A program made the position numbers and the translations under genes. 64,000 bases of DNA from NCBI RefSeq assembly GCF_000242455.2, contig NC_019892.1:3596001-3660000 (forward strand). The letters are read 5' to 3'. Source of the DNA: Singulisphaera acidiphila DSM 18658. GTDB taxonomy: Bacteria; Planctomycetota; Planctomycetia; Isosphaerales; Isosphaeraceae. Positions 26,552 through 35,544 of the stretch are shown here, in pieces; position 1 is the stretch's first letter, and the number at the start of each line of letters is the position of its first letter. A model generated the notes under the pieces. That model did not search any database, had not been told where the DNA came from, and was given only the letters and a program-made list of their open reading frames with translations.

Positions 26552-26747
26552 AAATTTAATGATCTGCCAATTGGCTAAAAACCAGCAGGAAGCGGGTGTT
26601 TCCGCAAAAGGTTTGTCCGAAAAGAGTTACGCCACAGCGTCGACGGTAAGCCATGACAGGGCAACGACTTGCAGTGTCCGCTCTTTTCCGTTGGTTTTTA
26701 TCCCATTGACGGATCGTTGTATTTTTTCTTCTCGAGGAGGCCGTCCC

Positions 26748-27878
26748 ATGCGGATCGCGCAGGTCGCCCCGCTCTTTGAGAGCGTTCCCCCCATGTTATA
26801 CGGCGGGACGGAGCGTGTCGTCTCGTACCTGACCGAGGAGTTGGTCCGCCAGGGCCATGAGGTCACCCTGTTCGCCAGCGGTGACTCGCGGACGACGGCC
26901 CGTCTGGTCGCGGGCTGCCCCAGGGCTCTCTGGCAGGAGCCCGGTTGTCGGGAGACGCTCCCACACCACGTCCGGCTCGTGGAGCTGGTCGCTCGCGAAG
27001 CCCACCGATTCGACGTCATCCACTTCCACCTCGACTACGTCCATTTCCCAGTCGTCGGCCGGTTGCCATGCCCGACCGTAACCACACTCCACGGGCGGCT
27101 CCATCCCCCCGATCAGGAGGCTTTTTTCGACGCCTATCCCGACGTCCCGCTCGTCTCGATCTCGGACGACCAAAGGCAGCCGATCCCCTGGGCCAACTGG
27201 CAGGCGACCGTCTATCACGGGCTGCCCCTCGACCTGCACACCCCGCGCGAGTCCCCGGGGTCGTACCTTGCCTTCCTCGGCCGTATCTCGCCCGAAAAGG
27301 GACTCGAGAGCGCCGTCGAGATTGCCCGACAAGCCGGCATGCGACTCCGCGTGGCCGCCAAGATCTACCCGGAGGAGCAGGCCTATTACGAACGTGAGAT
27401 CGCACCGCTGTTGCGGGCCTCCCCCTGGGTGGAGTTCGTCGGCGAGGTCGGCGGACCGACAAAGGACGCCTTTCTCGGCGGTGCCTTCGCGTTGTTGTTC
27501 CCGATCGATTGGGCCGAGCCCTTCGGCCTCGTCATGATCGAGGCGATGGCCTGCGGCACGCCCGTCGTGGCCTTCCGGCGCGGCTCCGTCCCCGAAGTGA
27601 TGGCCGACGGCCTGACCGGCTTCGTGGTGGCCAACGTACCCGAGGCGGTGGAAGCGGTTGGCCGTGTGCCAGGGCTCAGCCGCCGGATCTGCCGGCAAGT
27701 CTTCGCCCTCCGATTCGGTGCCGACCGGATGGCACGCGACTACCAGGCGATCTACCGCAAGCTCGTCGATGGCCAGGCCTGGCCGGCACTCCCCGTGGAA
27801 CGGCCTGCGGTCGCCCCCCGCCCGAGCGGAGCAGTCCACCACCGGCCGACGATTCTCGGGCCATTGACGGTTTCCTGA
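26748..27878 (+). CDS. GT4-family glycosyltransferase
   Basis: A 376-aa GT-B fold enzyme: N-terminal domain MRIAQVAPLFESVPP with the glycine loop YGGTERVV, and C-terminal donor domain FLGRISPEKG, then the E-x7-E region PFGLVMIEAMACGTPVVA. It is of the type found with glycogen-like or sucrose-type metabolism; the donor is probably GDP- or UDP-sugar but cannot be fixed. GAGGAGG lies 7 nt before the ATG at 26748. Its stop is 1 nt before the start of the next gene, so the two are co-translated. Confidence 0.88.
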   Translation: MRIAQVAPLFESVPPMLYGGTERVVSYLTEELVRQGHEVTLFASGDSRTTARLVAGCPRALWQEPGCRETLPHHVRLVELVAREAHRFDVIHFHLDYVHFPVVGRLPCPTVTTLHGRLHPPDQEAFFDAYPDVPLVSISDDQRQPIPWANWQATVYHGLPLDLHTPRESPGSYLAFLGRISPEKGLESAVEIARQAGMRLRVAAKIYPEEQAYYEREIAPLLRASPWVEFVGEVGGPTKDAFLGGAFALLFPIDWAEPFGLVMIEAMACGTPVVAFRRGSVPEVMADGLTGFVVANVPEAVEAVGRVPGLSRRICRQVFALRFGADRMARDYQAIYRKLVDGQAWPALPVERPAVAPRPSGAVHHRPTILGPLTVS

Positions 27879-27879
27879 A

Positions 27880-30078
27880 ATGAGAACGGAAACTCCCTTG
27901 ATGAACAAGACCTTACCTCTCGGTGGCGACCCGCACCATGTGCTGGCCGACTCGAGCGTCGCCGACGACCGGACCCGCGTCCTCAAGCACGGCGACACAT
28001 TCGCCGTCTTCGACCACCTCGGCCACCTCAAACCCGGCGGCCTGGGCGAAGAGGGCTTGTATCACGAGGGGACGCGGTATCTCTCGCTCCTGATCCTCGA
28101 ACTGGACGGCCAGCCACCGTTCTTCCTCGGTTCCACCGTGCGGGACCAGAACGACCAGCTCTCGGTCGCCCTGACCAACCCGGACCGGACGCGCGACGGA
28201 CGAGTCGAGATCCCGCTTGGGACCCTTCATCTGGCCGTGCGGACCCTCCTCTGGCAAGGGGTCTGCCACTGGCGGCTCCGCGTGAGGAATCATGGGCCTG
28301 CCCCGGTCGACACGACGATCCAACTCCGGTTTCGAGCCGACTTCGCCGACATCTTTGAGGTCCGTGGGATGAAGCGCACGGCTCGAGGCCACGACCTTTC
28401 CCCGGAGATCGCGCCGGAGTCCGGCCGGGTCGTGCTCGGTTACGTCGGTCTCGACGAACAGAAGCGGCGAACCGTGCTCCGGTTCTCACCGGCTCCGGCG
28501 GAGCTGGTCGCGGACCGGGCTCGATTCCGCCTCTCGATCCCTCCTCACGAGGAGGTCAAAGTCGACCTGGCGGTGGCCTGCCAGCGCGGAGACGTGGAAC
28601 GCGCCGCCCCCCCTGGGTACGAGGCCGCACAAGAGGCGGCCGGGGCCGTCCTCGAGCGTTTCAAGGCTGAGTCCTGCCGGGTGGGAGCGGCGGACGGCCG
28701 ATTCGACGCCTGGCTGCGGCGGTCCGAGTCGGATCTGCATATGATGACATCCGACTTGCCGACCGGCCCCTACCCGTACGCCGGAGTCCCCTGGTTCAAC
28801 ACCCCGTTCGGCCGCGACGGGATCATCACCGCCCTCCAGTGTCTCTGGCTCCGACCGGAGTTGGCCCGAGGGGTGCTCGCCTACCTGGCAGCCACCCAGG
28901 CGATTGACGTGATCCCGGCGCAGGACGCCGAGCCGGGCAAGATCCTCCACGAGACACGTAACGGCGAAATGGCCACGCTCGGCGAGATGCCCTTCGGCCG
29001 TTATTACGGAAGTGTCGACGCAACCCCGCTCTTCGTACTGTTGGCAGGGGCCTACTACGAGCGGACTGCGGACCGTCCCTTCGCCGAGGCCATGTGGCCG
29101 CACGTCGAGGCCGCCCTCGCCTGGATCGATCGCGATGGCGACCGAGACGGCGACGGGTTCGTCGAGTACGAGCGGCGCGCAGGAGATGGCCTGATCCATC
29201 AGGGATGGAAAGACTCCGACGACGCATTGTCCCACGCCGACGGAACCCTGGTGACCGGCCCCATCGCCCTCTGCGAAGTGCAGGCCTACGTTTACGCCGC
29301 ACGCCGCGCCGGGGCCGTTCTGGCGAGAGCCCTTGGAAAACCGGACCGAGCCGCCGCCCTCGAACGGCAGGGCGAAGCGCTCCGCATTCGCTTCGAGGCA
29401 GCTTTCTGGCAGGATGACCTCGGGACTTACGCCCTGGCTCTGGACGGCACCAAGCGGCCCTGCCACGTCCGAGCCTCCAACGCCGGCCACTGCCTGTTCG
29501 GGGGGATCGCCGCGCCCGACCGAGCCGCCCGTGTGGCGCGTGGCTTGATGTCCCCGGAATCCTTCTCCGGCTGGGGAATCCGGACGCTGGCCGCGACCGA
29601 GGTGCGTTTCAACCCGATGGCCTACCACAATGGAACCGTCTGGCCCCACGACAACGCCCTGATCGCCTACGGGGCCTCGCGGTACGGCCTCAAGGACCTT
29701 ACCGTCGAGGTGCTGGCCGGCCTGTTCGCGGCCACCACCTATCTCGACCTCAACCGAATGCCGGAACTCTTCTGCGGGTTCGGTCGCGAACCGGGCGAGG
29801 GCCCGGTCCTGTACCCGGTGGCATGCGCCCCGCAAGCCTGGGCGGCAAGCTCCGTATTCTTATTACTGCAAGCGTGCCTGGGACTGGGCGTGAGCGGAGT
29901 CGAGCGGCAGGTCTGGTTCCACCAACCCAGGCTCCCCTCCTTTGTGCCCGAACTCAGGATCACCAACCTGAGCGTCGCAGGAGCAACGGTGGACTTGCTC
30001 CTCGTCCGGCACGGCGACGACGTCGGTGTGAACGTGCTCCGCCGAGTCGGTGACCTCGCGGTCGTGGTAGCGAAATGA
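27880..30078 (+). CDS. Amylo-alpha-1,6-glucosidase-like (glycogen debranching N-terminal domain) protein
   Basis: The 732-aa product has an N-terminal all-beta domain (about 35-235; FAVFDHLGHLKPGGLGEEGLY...GTRYLSLL) of the glycogen-debranching N-terminal type, and a C-terminal (alpha/alpha)6 barrel with PWFNTPFGRDGIITALQ, KDSDDALSHADG and HNGTVWPHDNALIAYG, as in GH63/GH133-like glucosidases. It probably trims an alpha-linked glucan or mannosyl-glucan. It starts 1 nt after the GT4 stop. Similar GT4 plus debranching-like pairs recur in bacteria, but I know no defined product for this one. Confidence 0.85.
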   Translation: MRTETPLMNKTLPLGGDPHHVLADSSVADDRTRVLKHGDTFAVFDHLGHLKPGGLGEEGLYHEGTRYLSLLILELDGQPPFFLGSTVRDQNDQLSVALTNPDRTRDGRVEIPLGTLHLAVRTLLWQGVCHWRLRVRNHGPAPVDTTIQLRFRADFADIFEVRGMKRTARGHDLSPEIAPESGRVVLGYVGLDEQKRRTVLRFSPAPAELVADRARFRLSIPPHEEVKVDLAVACQRGDVERAAPPGYEAAQEAAGAVLERFKAESCRVGAADGRFDAWLRRSESDLHMMTSDLPTGPYPYAGVPWFNTPFGRDGIITALQCLWLRPELARGVLAYLAATQAIDVIPAQDAEPGKILHETRNGEMATLGEMPFGRYYGSVDATPLFVLLAGAYYERTADRPFAEAMWPHVEAALAWIDRDGDRDGDGFVEYERRAGDGLIHQGWKDSDDALSHADGTLVTGPIALCEVQAYVYAARRAGAVLARALGKPDRAAALERQGEALRIRFEAAFWQDDLGTYALALDGTKRPCHVRASNAGHCLFGGIAAPDRAARVARGLMSPESFSGWGIRTLAATEVRFNPMAYHNGTVWPHDNALIAYGASRYGLKDLTVEVLAGLFAATTYLDLNRMPELFCGFGREPGEGPVLYPVACAPQAWAASSVFLLLQACLGLGVSGVERQVWFHQPRLPSFVPELRITNLSVAGATVDLLLVRHGDDVGVNVLRRVGDLAVVVAK

Positions 30079-30187
30079 TCAAAGGAGTCACGAGGGTTGA
30101 ACTTGAGCAGGCAATCCCAACCAGGAAGCACGCCGTTGTTGACGCTGAGTTCGTCCCGCTCGCGCGAGGCGATGGTGGCGAAACCTG

Positions 30188-31378
30188 TCATGACGGCGGT
30201 GAACCTCCTTGGATCGTCAACGGAACACACTGGCCACTCTCTCGTTGCGGTCGACCGTCGATCCGTAGTGCAGTCTCGGCTCGTGGCGGGTCGGCGAGTG
30301 CCCCTGGCGGCAGAAATTCCGGCACGTTCAGACGAGCCACCCCGATCCGGTCGTCGGCCATCCCGTAGTAGACGTCGAATCGATCGGGCAAGCCAAGATC
30401 GTCGCGGCGGTCGATGGCGGTGGGAAACACGACGTTGGCGACGATTCCGCGACGTTCCTGCGGTAATTCCGGGGTCAACACCGGATCCGGCGAACGATAA
30501 AGAATCACGCGCGGATGCTCCGGAGCGAGAACCAGCACCCCGGCGGAGTAGCAGAGCTTGTGCGCACCCGCGCTCGGGCCCGCCAGTTCGTGGACGCCGT
30601 GGTAAATCAGCATCCATCCATGTCGCGTCAGGATCGGAGGAGTGCCGCCGCCGATCTTGAGCTGCTCCCAGGGGGCCACCGGGCAGGCCAGCCGGTGATG
30701 CAAGGCAAAGTGGCAGAGGTGATAGGGCTCATCGCCGGCCTCGCCCAGTGGACAGTAGGAAATCCAGATACTCTCTCGATGGACGTCCACCACGCGCGAT
30801 GCCGGTTGGCAGGCCGTTTCTTCCGGACGAGTTCCAGGAAAGAGGGGCCTGTGGAGAATGACCACGGCAGGCTCCCCGGCAGGATCGGGGATGGCCACGG
30901 GAAAGACACTGGCATCTTTGTTGTCCACGCCGTCGAACGCGATGCCGGCATACGGTCGGAAGGTGGCCAGCCCCAAACGCTGCCAGTGGAACAGGTCCTC
31001 CGATAAAGCCAGCGCAATCCGAGGGCCTTCGGGTGAATACGCCGTATAAGTCATCACGTAACGCTTGAGGGCTTCACTGTAAGTAATCCGCGGATCCTCA
31101 CAACCTCCACCGCCGTTGGGCCTCAGTTCGTAATCCGTTTCGGGCTCCAGCGCGACGCCAAGCCGCTCGACGCCCGCCGGGTCCCCAGCGTCGTTGAACT
31201 TCACTCGTGCGATGCCGATCCGTGAGTAATTCCCCTTCGCGACCAGACGCGGGAAGAGGTAATACTGACCATCAGGGCCGCGGACCCCGGCCGGGTTCAG
31301 GACCCCCTCGACCTCCAGCGGATTGCCCGGCTCAGGCTCCATCACCAGCCCAAGCCGCTTCATCTGAAATCCAGCCAT
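30188..31378 (-). CDS. GH130-family glycoside phosphorylase/hydrolase
   Basis: A 396-aa five-bladed propeller of the GH130 family, which includes beta-1,4- and beta-1,2-mannoside phosphorylases and hydrolases. The hallmark GGCEDPRIT carries the catalytic Asp95, and VDNKDASVFP and IYHGVHELAGPS supply the phosphate- and sugar-binding regions. It probably releases mannose or mannose-1-phosphate from a mannoside; the linkage cannot be read here. GAGAGGGG lies just before the ATG at 31378. mannose-6-phosphate isomerase is upstream on the same strand (128 nt gap), a sensible partner for mannose entry. Confidence 0.85.
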   Translation of the reverse strand: MAGFQMKRLGLVMEPEPGNPLEVEGVLNPAGVRGPDGQYYLFPRLVAKGNYSRIGIARVKFNDAGDPAGVERLGVALEPETDYELRPNGGGGCEDPRITYSEALKRYVMTYTAYSPEGPRIALALSEDLFHWQRLGLATFRPYAGIAFDGVDNKDASVFPVAIPDPAGEPAVVILHRPLFPGTRPEETACQPASRVVDVHRESIWISYCPLGEAGDEPYHLCHFALHHRLACPVAPWEQLKIGGGTPPILTRHGWMLIYHGVHELAGPSAGAHKLCYSAGVLVLAPEHPRVILYRSPDPVLTPELPQERRGIVANVVFPTAIDRRDDLGLPDRFDVYYGMADDRIGVARLNVPEFLPPGALADPPRAETALRIDGRPQRESGQCVPLTIQGGSPPS

Positions 31379-31506
31379 CGGCCCCTCTCACAAGAGCACG
31401 CTCGCCTGGCTCAACCTGACCCCACGGCAATTGCCTTCGATCACCCGTTGGGTCTCATCAGGATCCCCGACTCGAATCGAAACGACGCCGGCTCGCTCGA
31501 CCGGAA

Positions 31507-32481
31507 CTATTCCGGCAATGCGACTTCCAGCACGTTGACTGGAGTGTGGGGCCGGTAAGTGCATGCCCCGACCGCCGCCGGCAAAAACACAACGTCACCG
31601 CGACCGAGGGGAAAAGGGAGACCGGCGTGCTCAAGCTCTCCCTCGCCGACAAGGCCAACCAATACCCGCGGAGTGTCCACCGCGCCGACACTGAAAGAAG
31701 CTTGTCCGGTATGCCGCCACACTGAGAAATGCTCACATTGAAAAAGGCGCTCTCGCCGTACGGGTGCCACCTCCTCGATCACCGGAACCACCGGGCCGAT
31801 CGCAACTTGTCCGAAATCAATGCAGGCCATCGCCTGCTCAATTTGCAGAGGACGAGGCTTCCCCGTCTTGGGGTCGACGCGATCCCAATCGTAGAGGCGA
31901 AAGGTCACATCGCTGTTTTCCTGCACTTCGAACACCAGAAGGTCGCTGAGGCTATGAACGGTTCGAGCTCGGAGAAAGACCGCGTCGCCAACGACCGGCG
32001 TGAAGCTCGCCAGAGAGTCCGCCACCGCCCGACTCGCGAGCGCCCGCTCCAACTCGGCACGCGTCGTTCCCGGCTTCAGGCCCGCGTAAATCCGGCTCGT
32101 CGGCCCCGCCTCAAGGACGACCCATGCCTCGGTCTTACCGCTCTCACCAGCCGGGATATCGCCTTGCTGCCCGTCCTCGGGATGCACCTGGACCGAGAGC
32201 TTGTCGCGAGCGTCGAGGAACTTGAGGAGAACGGGGAACCGACGGAATCGGCCCGCCAGTTTTCCCAGCAACAGGTCGGGCGACTGCTCCAGCAATTGTC
32301 GAAGGGTCGATCCTTTGAGCGACCCGGCGGCAACTCTGCTGGGATGGTCATCGCGGTCGCTCAGGAGCCAGGCTTCGCCAATGGGACCGTCGCCGGGAAG
32401 CGGTGCCATGAGAAAGTCGGCAAGTCGTCGACCGCCCCAAACGCGGTATTGGTAGATCGGTTCAATCCGCAACGGATACAT
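31507..32481 (-). CDS. manA: Mannose-6-phosphate isomerase, class I
   Basis: Interconverts mannose-6-phosphate and fructose-6-phosphate. The 324-aa cupin protein shows zinc-site segments SVQVHPED (residues 97-104) and KTEAWVVL, and ARTVHSLSDLLVFEVQENSDVTFRLYDW with the later His and Arg. The ATG at 32479-32481 (MYPLRIEPIYQYRVWGG) is preferred over a GTG five codons earlier because family members start with the PL-x-ix-P strand. It probably forms an operon with the GH130 gene. Confidence 0.9.
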   Translation of the reverse strand: MYPLRIEPIYQYRVWGGRRLADFLMAPLPGDGPIGEAWLLSDRDDHPSRVAAGSLKGSTLRQLLEQSPDLLLGKLAGRFRRFPVLLKFLDARDKLSVQVHPEDGQQGDIPAGESGKTEAWVVLEAGPTSRIYAGLKPGTTRAELERALASRAVADSLASFTPVVGDAVFLRARTVHSLSDLLVFEVQENSDVTFRLYDWDRVDPKTGKPRPLQIEQAMACIDFGQVAIGPVVPVIEEVAPVRRERLFQCEHFSVWRHTGQASFSVGAVDTPRVLVGLVGEGELEHAGLPFPLGRGDVVFLPAAVGACTYRPHTPVNVLEVALPE

Positions 32482-32801
32482 TAGCGATTCAATCACATAA
32501 TGTCTCTTCTTGGCCCCAGACTTGGCAACCCTGGGTGCATACTTTCGAAGTATGGCTCTGAAGTCAGCGACGATACTTCTTCACCGAGCAATCCCCGCTG
32601 CGAAGGGCAATGGTGTGATCTCGATAGCCCCAACAACACCTTCCCCAAAAAGGGACCACACACTTGCGGAGTCACCCGACAGAAGCGGGGCCAGCACATA
32701 AAATCCAACCACAATTACCTAATAAATCCAAAAACAACAGCACCTCCAATCCAACAGATTCAATCAGGGTTCAGCTATCCGTAGCGGGAGAGCGACCATA
32801 A
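32482..32801. other. Gene-free stretch upstream of manA
   Basis: About 320 nt with lower GC toward 32,700-32,770. No open frame with protein character and no strong hairpin. It should carry the manA promoter. Confidence 0.4.
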
Positions 32802-33165
32802 TCACGGACCTCCATTCGTATCGCCCTCGCCCCAATTCGTCGCCGGCACGCTCTGGGCAAGCAGGAACACCTGCAACATGGTGCCCGTCGCGTAGGCGTG
32901 CACCACAGAACCGGTCTCGACCTCGGCAGCGGCTTTGCGAACGTCCACGCCGGTGATTCTCTGAATCTCCTGCCGCAACCCGCCGAGAGAATCATTGAAC
33001 CACTGGCGCGCCCTCCGCAGTCTTGACCAGCGCCTTTTTCTGGGGAAGACAAAGCCTTGTGGAACGTGACCACCAGAGTGTCCTCATTCAATCGGAGGCC
33101 GCACCCACCGGATCGCGACGACGCATCACGAAAACGGAGAAGGGCCGAACGGCTCGATGACAAGA
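32802..33165 (-). pseudogene. Broken DUF2294 (MpsC-like) gene, copy 1
   Basis: Two or more reading-frame shifts separate segments that together resemble a DUF2294 protein. LNEDTLVVTFHKALSSPEK is in one frame, ALVKTAEGA in a second, then RQWFNDSLGGLRQEIQRITG and VDVRKAAAEVETGSVVHAY to the stop at 32802-32804 in a third. The expected GRGP-like N-terminal part (33,120-33,165) is only faintly visible and no start codon is in place. DUF2294 proteins are small and stress-associated; some are called MpsC. The frame breaks fall at short G/C or A runs. A second broken copy is at 35,183-37,460. Confidence 0.7.
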
Positions 33166-33199
33166 GCCAGCCGGCGCCACCTCTGCTCCTCCTCGACTG

Positions 33200-33643
33200 C
33201 TACTTCTTGGGTACGCTGGCTTTCAATGGAACCGCAGCGTCCGCACCTTTCGATCCGTGCCCGGTCACCTTGATCGTGAAGTCACCTGGAGAGGCATCAC
33301 TCTGAGGCTCGAGCGTGAATTTCGCCAGCGTATCCCCGTTCTTGATGACGGGGAGTACCGAGTCGAGGGTTACTCCCGGGGGGTTGTCGGTGAACTGGAA
33401 CGTGACGTCGCCCTCGAAGCTCCTGCCGCGTTCGATAGCGGTCGAGACGTCTTTCGCCTCTCCCTGGTGGAGTGGAGTCGACATCCGAGGCACGCTCCGA
33501 TTGAACGTGATGTCAGCTTCACCGTAGGCCAAGGGCTTGCGGGGAAGGGTGGTGATCACTCCCTGTCCCTGCGGTATGTCTTGATTGCAGCCCGCAAGGG
33601 CAACCAACGCGGGCACCAGCACTGCAATCCATGCATGCTTCAT
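33200..33643 (-). CDS. Small lipoprotein of unknown function
   Basis: The 147-aa product MKHAWIAVLVPALVALAGCN has a signal peptide and lipobox LAGC, so it should be lipidated. The mature part is a single beta-sandwich-like domain of about 115 residues (VTFQFTDNPPGVTLDSVLPV, KFTLEPQSDASPGDFTIKVT) that resembles the alternating strands of Ig-like or calx-beta-like folds. AGAAAGGG lies upstream of the ATG at 33641-33643. The gene is intact within a region of broken genes. Confidence 0.7.
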   Translation of the reverse strand: MKHAWIAVLVPALVALAGCNQDIPQGQGVITTLPRKPLAYGEADITFNRSVPRMSTPLHQGEAKDVSTAIERGRSFEGDVTFQFTDNPPGVTLDSVLPVIKNGDTLAKFTLEPQSDASPGDFTIKVTGHGSKGADAAVPLKASVPKK

Positions 33644-33764
33644 GGCTGACACCCTTTCTCGAGACCGAGCTCGTTGGTTCTCACTCCACCGGAGCGCCGT
33701 GATTCACCAACAACGGCCTCCGGTGGAGGAGAGAGAACGTGGCGCCAAAAAGCGATGTTCTTAC

Positions 33765-33974
33765 TTATTTGTGCGAATGCTGATGTGCAGTTTCGGCGGC
33801 CTTATGAGCATGCTCGCCGTGCTCGTGCGCGGACTCGGCATGCTGCTTAGCGGCTTCGTGCTCGCCCACATCGTGATGGTGGGCCGCCTCCAAGTGGTGA
33901 TGAGCAGCAGCCGCATGGTGAGCGGCGGCCATGTGATGATGTTCACTCGCGACGTGCTTCGTTGAGGTCTGCAT
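33765..33974 (-). CDS. Histidine-rich small protein
   Basis: The 69-aa product MQTSTKHVASEHHHMAAAHH is built of HHH and AAxHH units, about one third His and one third Ala, with a predicted single helix. Such peptides occur in environmental bacteria near stress or metal genes, and metal binding is a plausible guess. AAGGA lies about 11 nt upstream of the ATG at 33972-33974. A longer form from 33998 is possible. Confidence 0.6.
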   Translation of the reverse strand: MQTSTKHVASEHHHMAAAHHAAAAHHHLEAAHHHDVGEHEAAKQHAESAHEHGEHAHKAAETAHQHSHK

Positions 33975-34088
33975 CGTTCTTGTTTCCTTCGGAGTCATTG
34001 GAAACCGGGTCATTACGCTCGTGGCCATCCTGGAATCAGGTTGACCACGACCAACGATGTGCTGCGATTCCCTGCAGCCGACGGGCGT

Positions 34089-34288
34089 TTACGGCTTCAG
34101 CGCCCGCGAGAACTCATCGAGTTCTTTTTCCGTCTAGCCCTCGTCATAGCCGTACCGCTGCTGCAAGAGGCCGGCCAGCGTGTCGCGTTTGCCGGCGAGA
34201 GTCATGAGGTCCTTGTCGGCCAGCTTGGCACACCGTTCCTCGGCTTCCCCTTCAACAAAACCATTGCATCCTTACAATATGATTCCAT
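34089..34288 (-). pseudogene. Broken CsbD-family stress protein gene
   Basis: The segment AKLADKDLMTLAGKRDTLAG followed by LLQQRYGYDEG matches the middle of CsbD-like proteins (LTDDDLDVIAGKRDQLVGRI...RYG). It then meets an in-frame TAG and resumes in the same frame as TEKELDEFSRALKP before a TAA at 34089-34091. Upstream, a one-base shift near the GGGGAAG run separates it from LLKGK, and the first ~12 codons no longer look like the family. So there is one nonsense codon, at least one frameshift and a decayed start. CsbD proteins are small, general-stress induced. Confidence 0.65.
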
Positions 34289-34315
34289 TCAATGATTCAC
34301 CTCCATGAAATGACC

Positions 34316-34540
34316 TCATTGCCCCTGGCGCCCCGCTTGCTGGTTGCCCCGACCGATATCGATCATTCGATCCCGGTTGGACACCCCGGCGTGGCCGGCC
34401 TCCTCGCTGTGCTTACCCTCCCGGACCTGCTCAGCGGCGGTCTCGTGGGTCGGCATCGGTCTGCCGCCCTTCACGCCACCGGGCTTGCGCCAGAATTGGC
34501 GAATCGCATCCGAGAGCTTGTACTGTCCGAATGTCGCCAT
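34316..34540 (-). CDS. Small hydrophilic protein of unknown function
   Basis: The 74-aa product MATFGQYKLSDAIRQFWRKP continues with PGGVKGGRPMPTHETAAEQV and a Gly/His/Arg-rich tail. AGGGAGA lies 7 nt upstream of the ATG at 34538-34540, supporting translation. It is charged, lacks a signal peptide and looks disordered, like stress-linked small proteins. I recognise no named family. It lies between two broken stress-type genes. Confidence 0.55.
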   Translation of the reverse strand: MATFGQYKLSDAIRQFWRKPGGVKGGRPMPTHETAAEQVREGKHSEEAGHAGVSNRDRMIDIGRGNQQAGRQGQ

Positions 34541-34676
34541 GATGGGGTCTCCCTTTGCTGCCTGGAGGTGTCCTCGACCATGTGTCGGTTCACGACGGCG
34601 ATGGAGTTTCGGCGTCAGAAATCGCCGACACGAAATTGGCGCAGGGACCGGGACACCGGAACTGAGCCACCCCCGA

Positions 34677-34839
34677 TCAGAAACCACGCGGGATGCAGTC
34701 CAGAAATGGGAAGATCAGAACGATCACAAACCGTAGCCCCAGACCACCACTGGGACCGACCCCTTCTGCGGCTGTAATCCCCGTAGGACAAGCCGCTCAC
34801 AAGTAATATGACAAGCATAATGAGTAAGATCAATCCCAT
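34677..34839 (-). pseudogene. Broken DUF3309 small membrane protein gene
   Basis: MGLILLIMLVILLVSGLSYG plus DYSRRRG in one frame is the hydrophobic N-terminus of DUF3309 proteins. The conserved second half, PSGGLGLRFVIVLIFPFL, is in another frame and ends at the TGA at 34677-34679. A single frameshift near 34,755 therefore breaks the gene. The intact protein would be about 50 aa with two hydrophobic segments. The start codon is intact. Confidence 0.65.
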
Positions 34840-35182
34840 AGCTTGTTTTTATTGATCGATTCCGGAGCTGGCGAGAGGAAGTCGTCCCTCGTGTTCGCTC
34901 CTGGCAGTAAAAGCCGCCCCGCATTCCCGAAGGCAAAAAACGATGTGCTCGATCGCCGTTGTTGGGCAACCGATACGTCGGGTTACTCGCCAAGCGCCCC
35001 CCGGTCGCGGCCAGGCTGCCTTCTATCAAGTCATCCAACGATTACAACATCCCATTTTTGCAAACTCGTAAAAGGAACGCAAGAGAATTCGTTCGTCAAG
35101 TCTGGCATCATCCAAATTCAGGCAGCCTGCGAAATGATGACCCAATACCCCATCGCGACGTACGTGCAAACGGCCGCATGGG
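34840..35182. other. Intergenic DNA in the decayed island
   Basis: No open frame here has protein character. It may include further eroded gene ends and the former promoter of DUF2294 copy 2, but nothing can be identified. Confidence 0.35.
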
Positions 35183-35441
35183 GTTATCGACGAAATCAGA
35201 ACCACTTTGCGCGAGGGCGTCCTGATAACACAGGGAGGAATCGAGGCCGCCATCCGTGAAGAGACTCACCGCTTCAAACAGAAACCCATGAGGTGGGGCC
35301 CGAAAGCTAACCACGCCTACTTGGTCGCGGATTGTTTCGTGGTCGCCTTCATGGCGTCTTGACTGCCGCCGAACAGCATCAGGCAAAGTCGCTCCCGGCC
35401 GAGAAGGGCAGCAATTGCGCAAACAAACACGCACTCACTTA
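35183..35441 (+). pseudogene. Broken DUF2294 (MpsC-like) gene, copy 2, 5' part
   Basis: VIDEIRTTLREGVLITQGGI then EAAIREETHRFKQ, GPKANHAYLVADCFVVAFM runs to a frameshift at about 35,353. Thereafter VLTAAEQHQAKSLPAEKG continues, and after a second shift QQLRKQTRTHL. Together these follow the DUF2294 order (G-x-IEAAI, F, GP, VVxF, LTAAEQ, KQTRTHL). The leucine codon TTA at 35438-35440 is exactly where the insertion stack begins. The 3' part resumes at 37,298 with the same TTA codon. No start codon remains at the expected place. Confidence 0.7.
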
Positions 35442-35444
35442 GTG

Positions 35445-35544
35445 GTGCATCCGGCAAGCGGACTGACACAGACGGGGCACGTAAGTCTCAATAGATTTAA
35501 CATTTAGGTTAGGCGGTAGCTGTAACGGAACAAGCCGGATGCAC
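35445..35544. mobile_element. 100-bp MITE with perfect 11-bp terminal inverted repeats
   Basis: The ends are GTGCATCCGGC (35445-35455) and GCCGGATGCAC (35534-35544), exact reverse complements. The element is flanked by a perfect 9-bp direct repeat, CACTTAGTG (35436-35444 and 35545-35553), a target-site duplication. It has no coding capacity, so it must have been moved by a transposase in trans. Its ends do not match those of the neighbouring IS4-family element, so that element is not its source. The duplicated target includes 3 bp of the older palindromic MITE, so this insertion is younger. Confidence 0.75.

Noticed and set aside
28486..29835. 449-codon minus-strand open frame
   Set aside because: Antisense to the amylo-1,6-glucosidase-like gene, with no domain character.
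32802..34839. All frameshifts being sequencing errors
   Set aside because: The breaks include a nonsense codon and a decayed start, and the region also contains real insertions with target duplications, so decay is the simpler reading. Errors at G/C runs cannot be fully excluded without reads.
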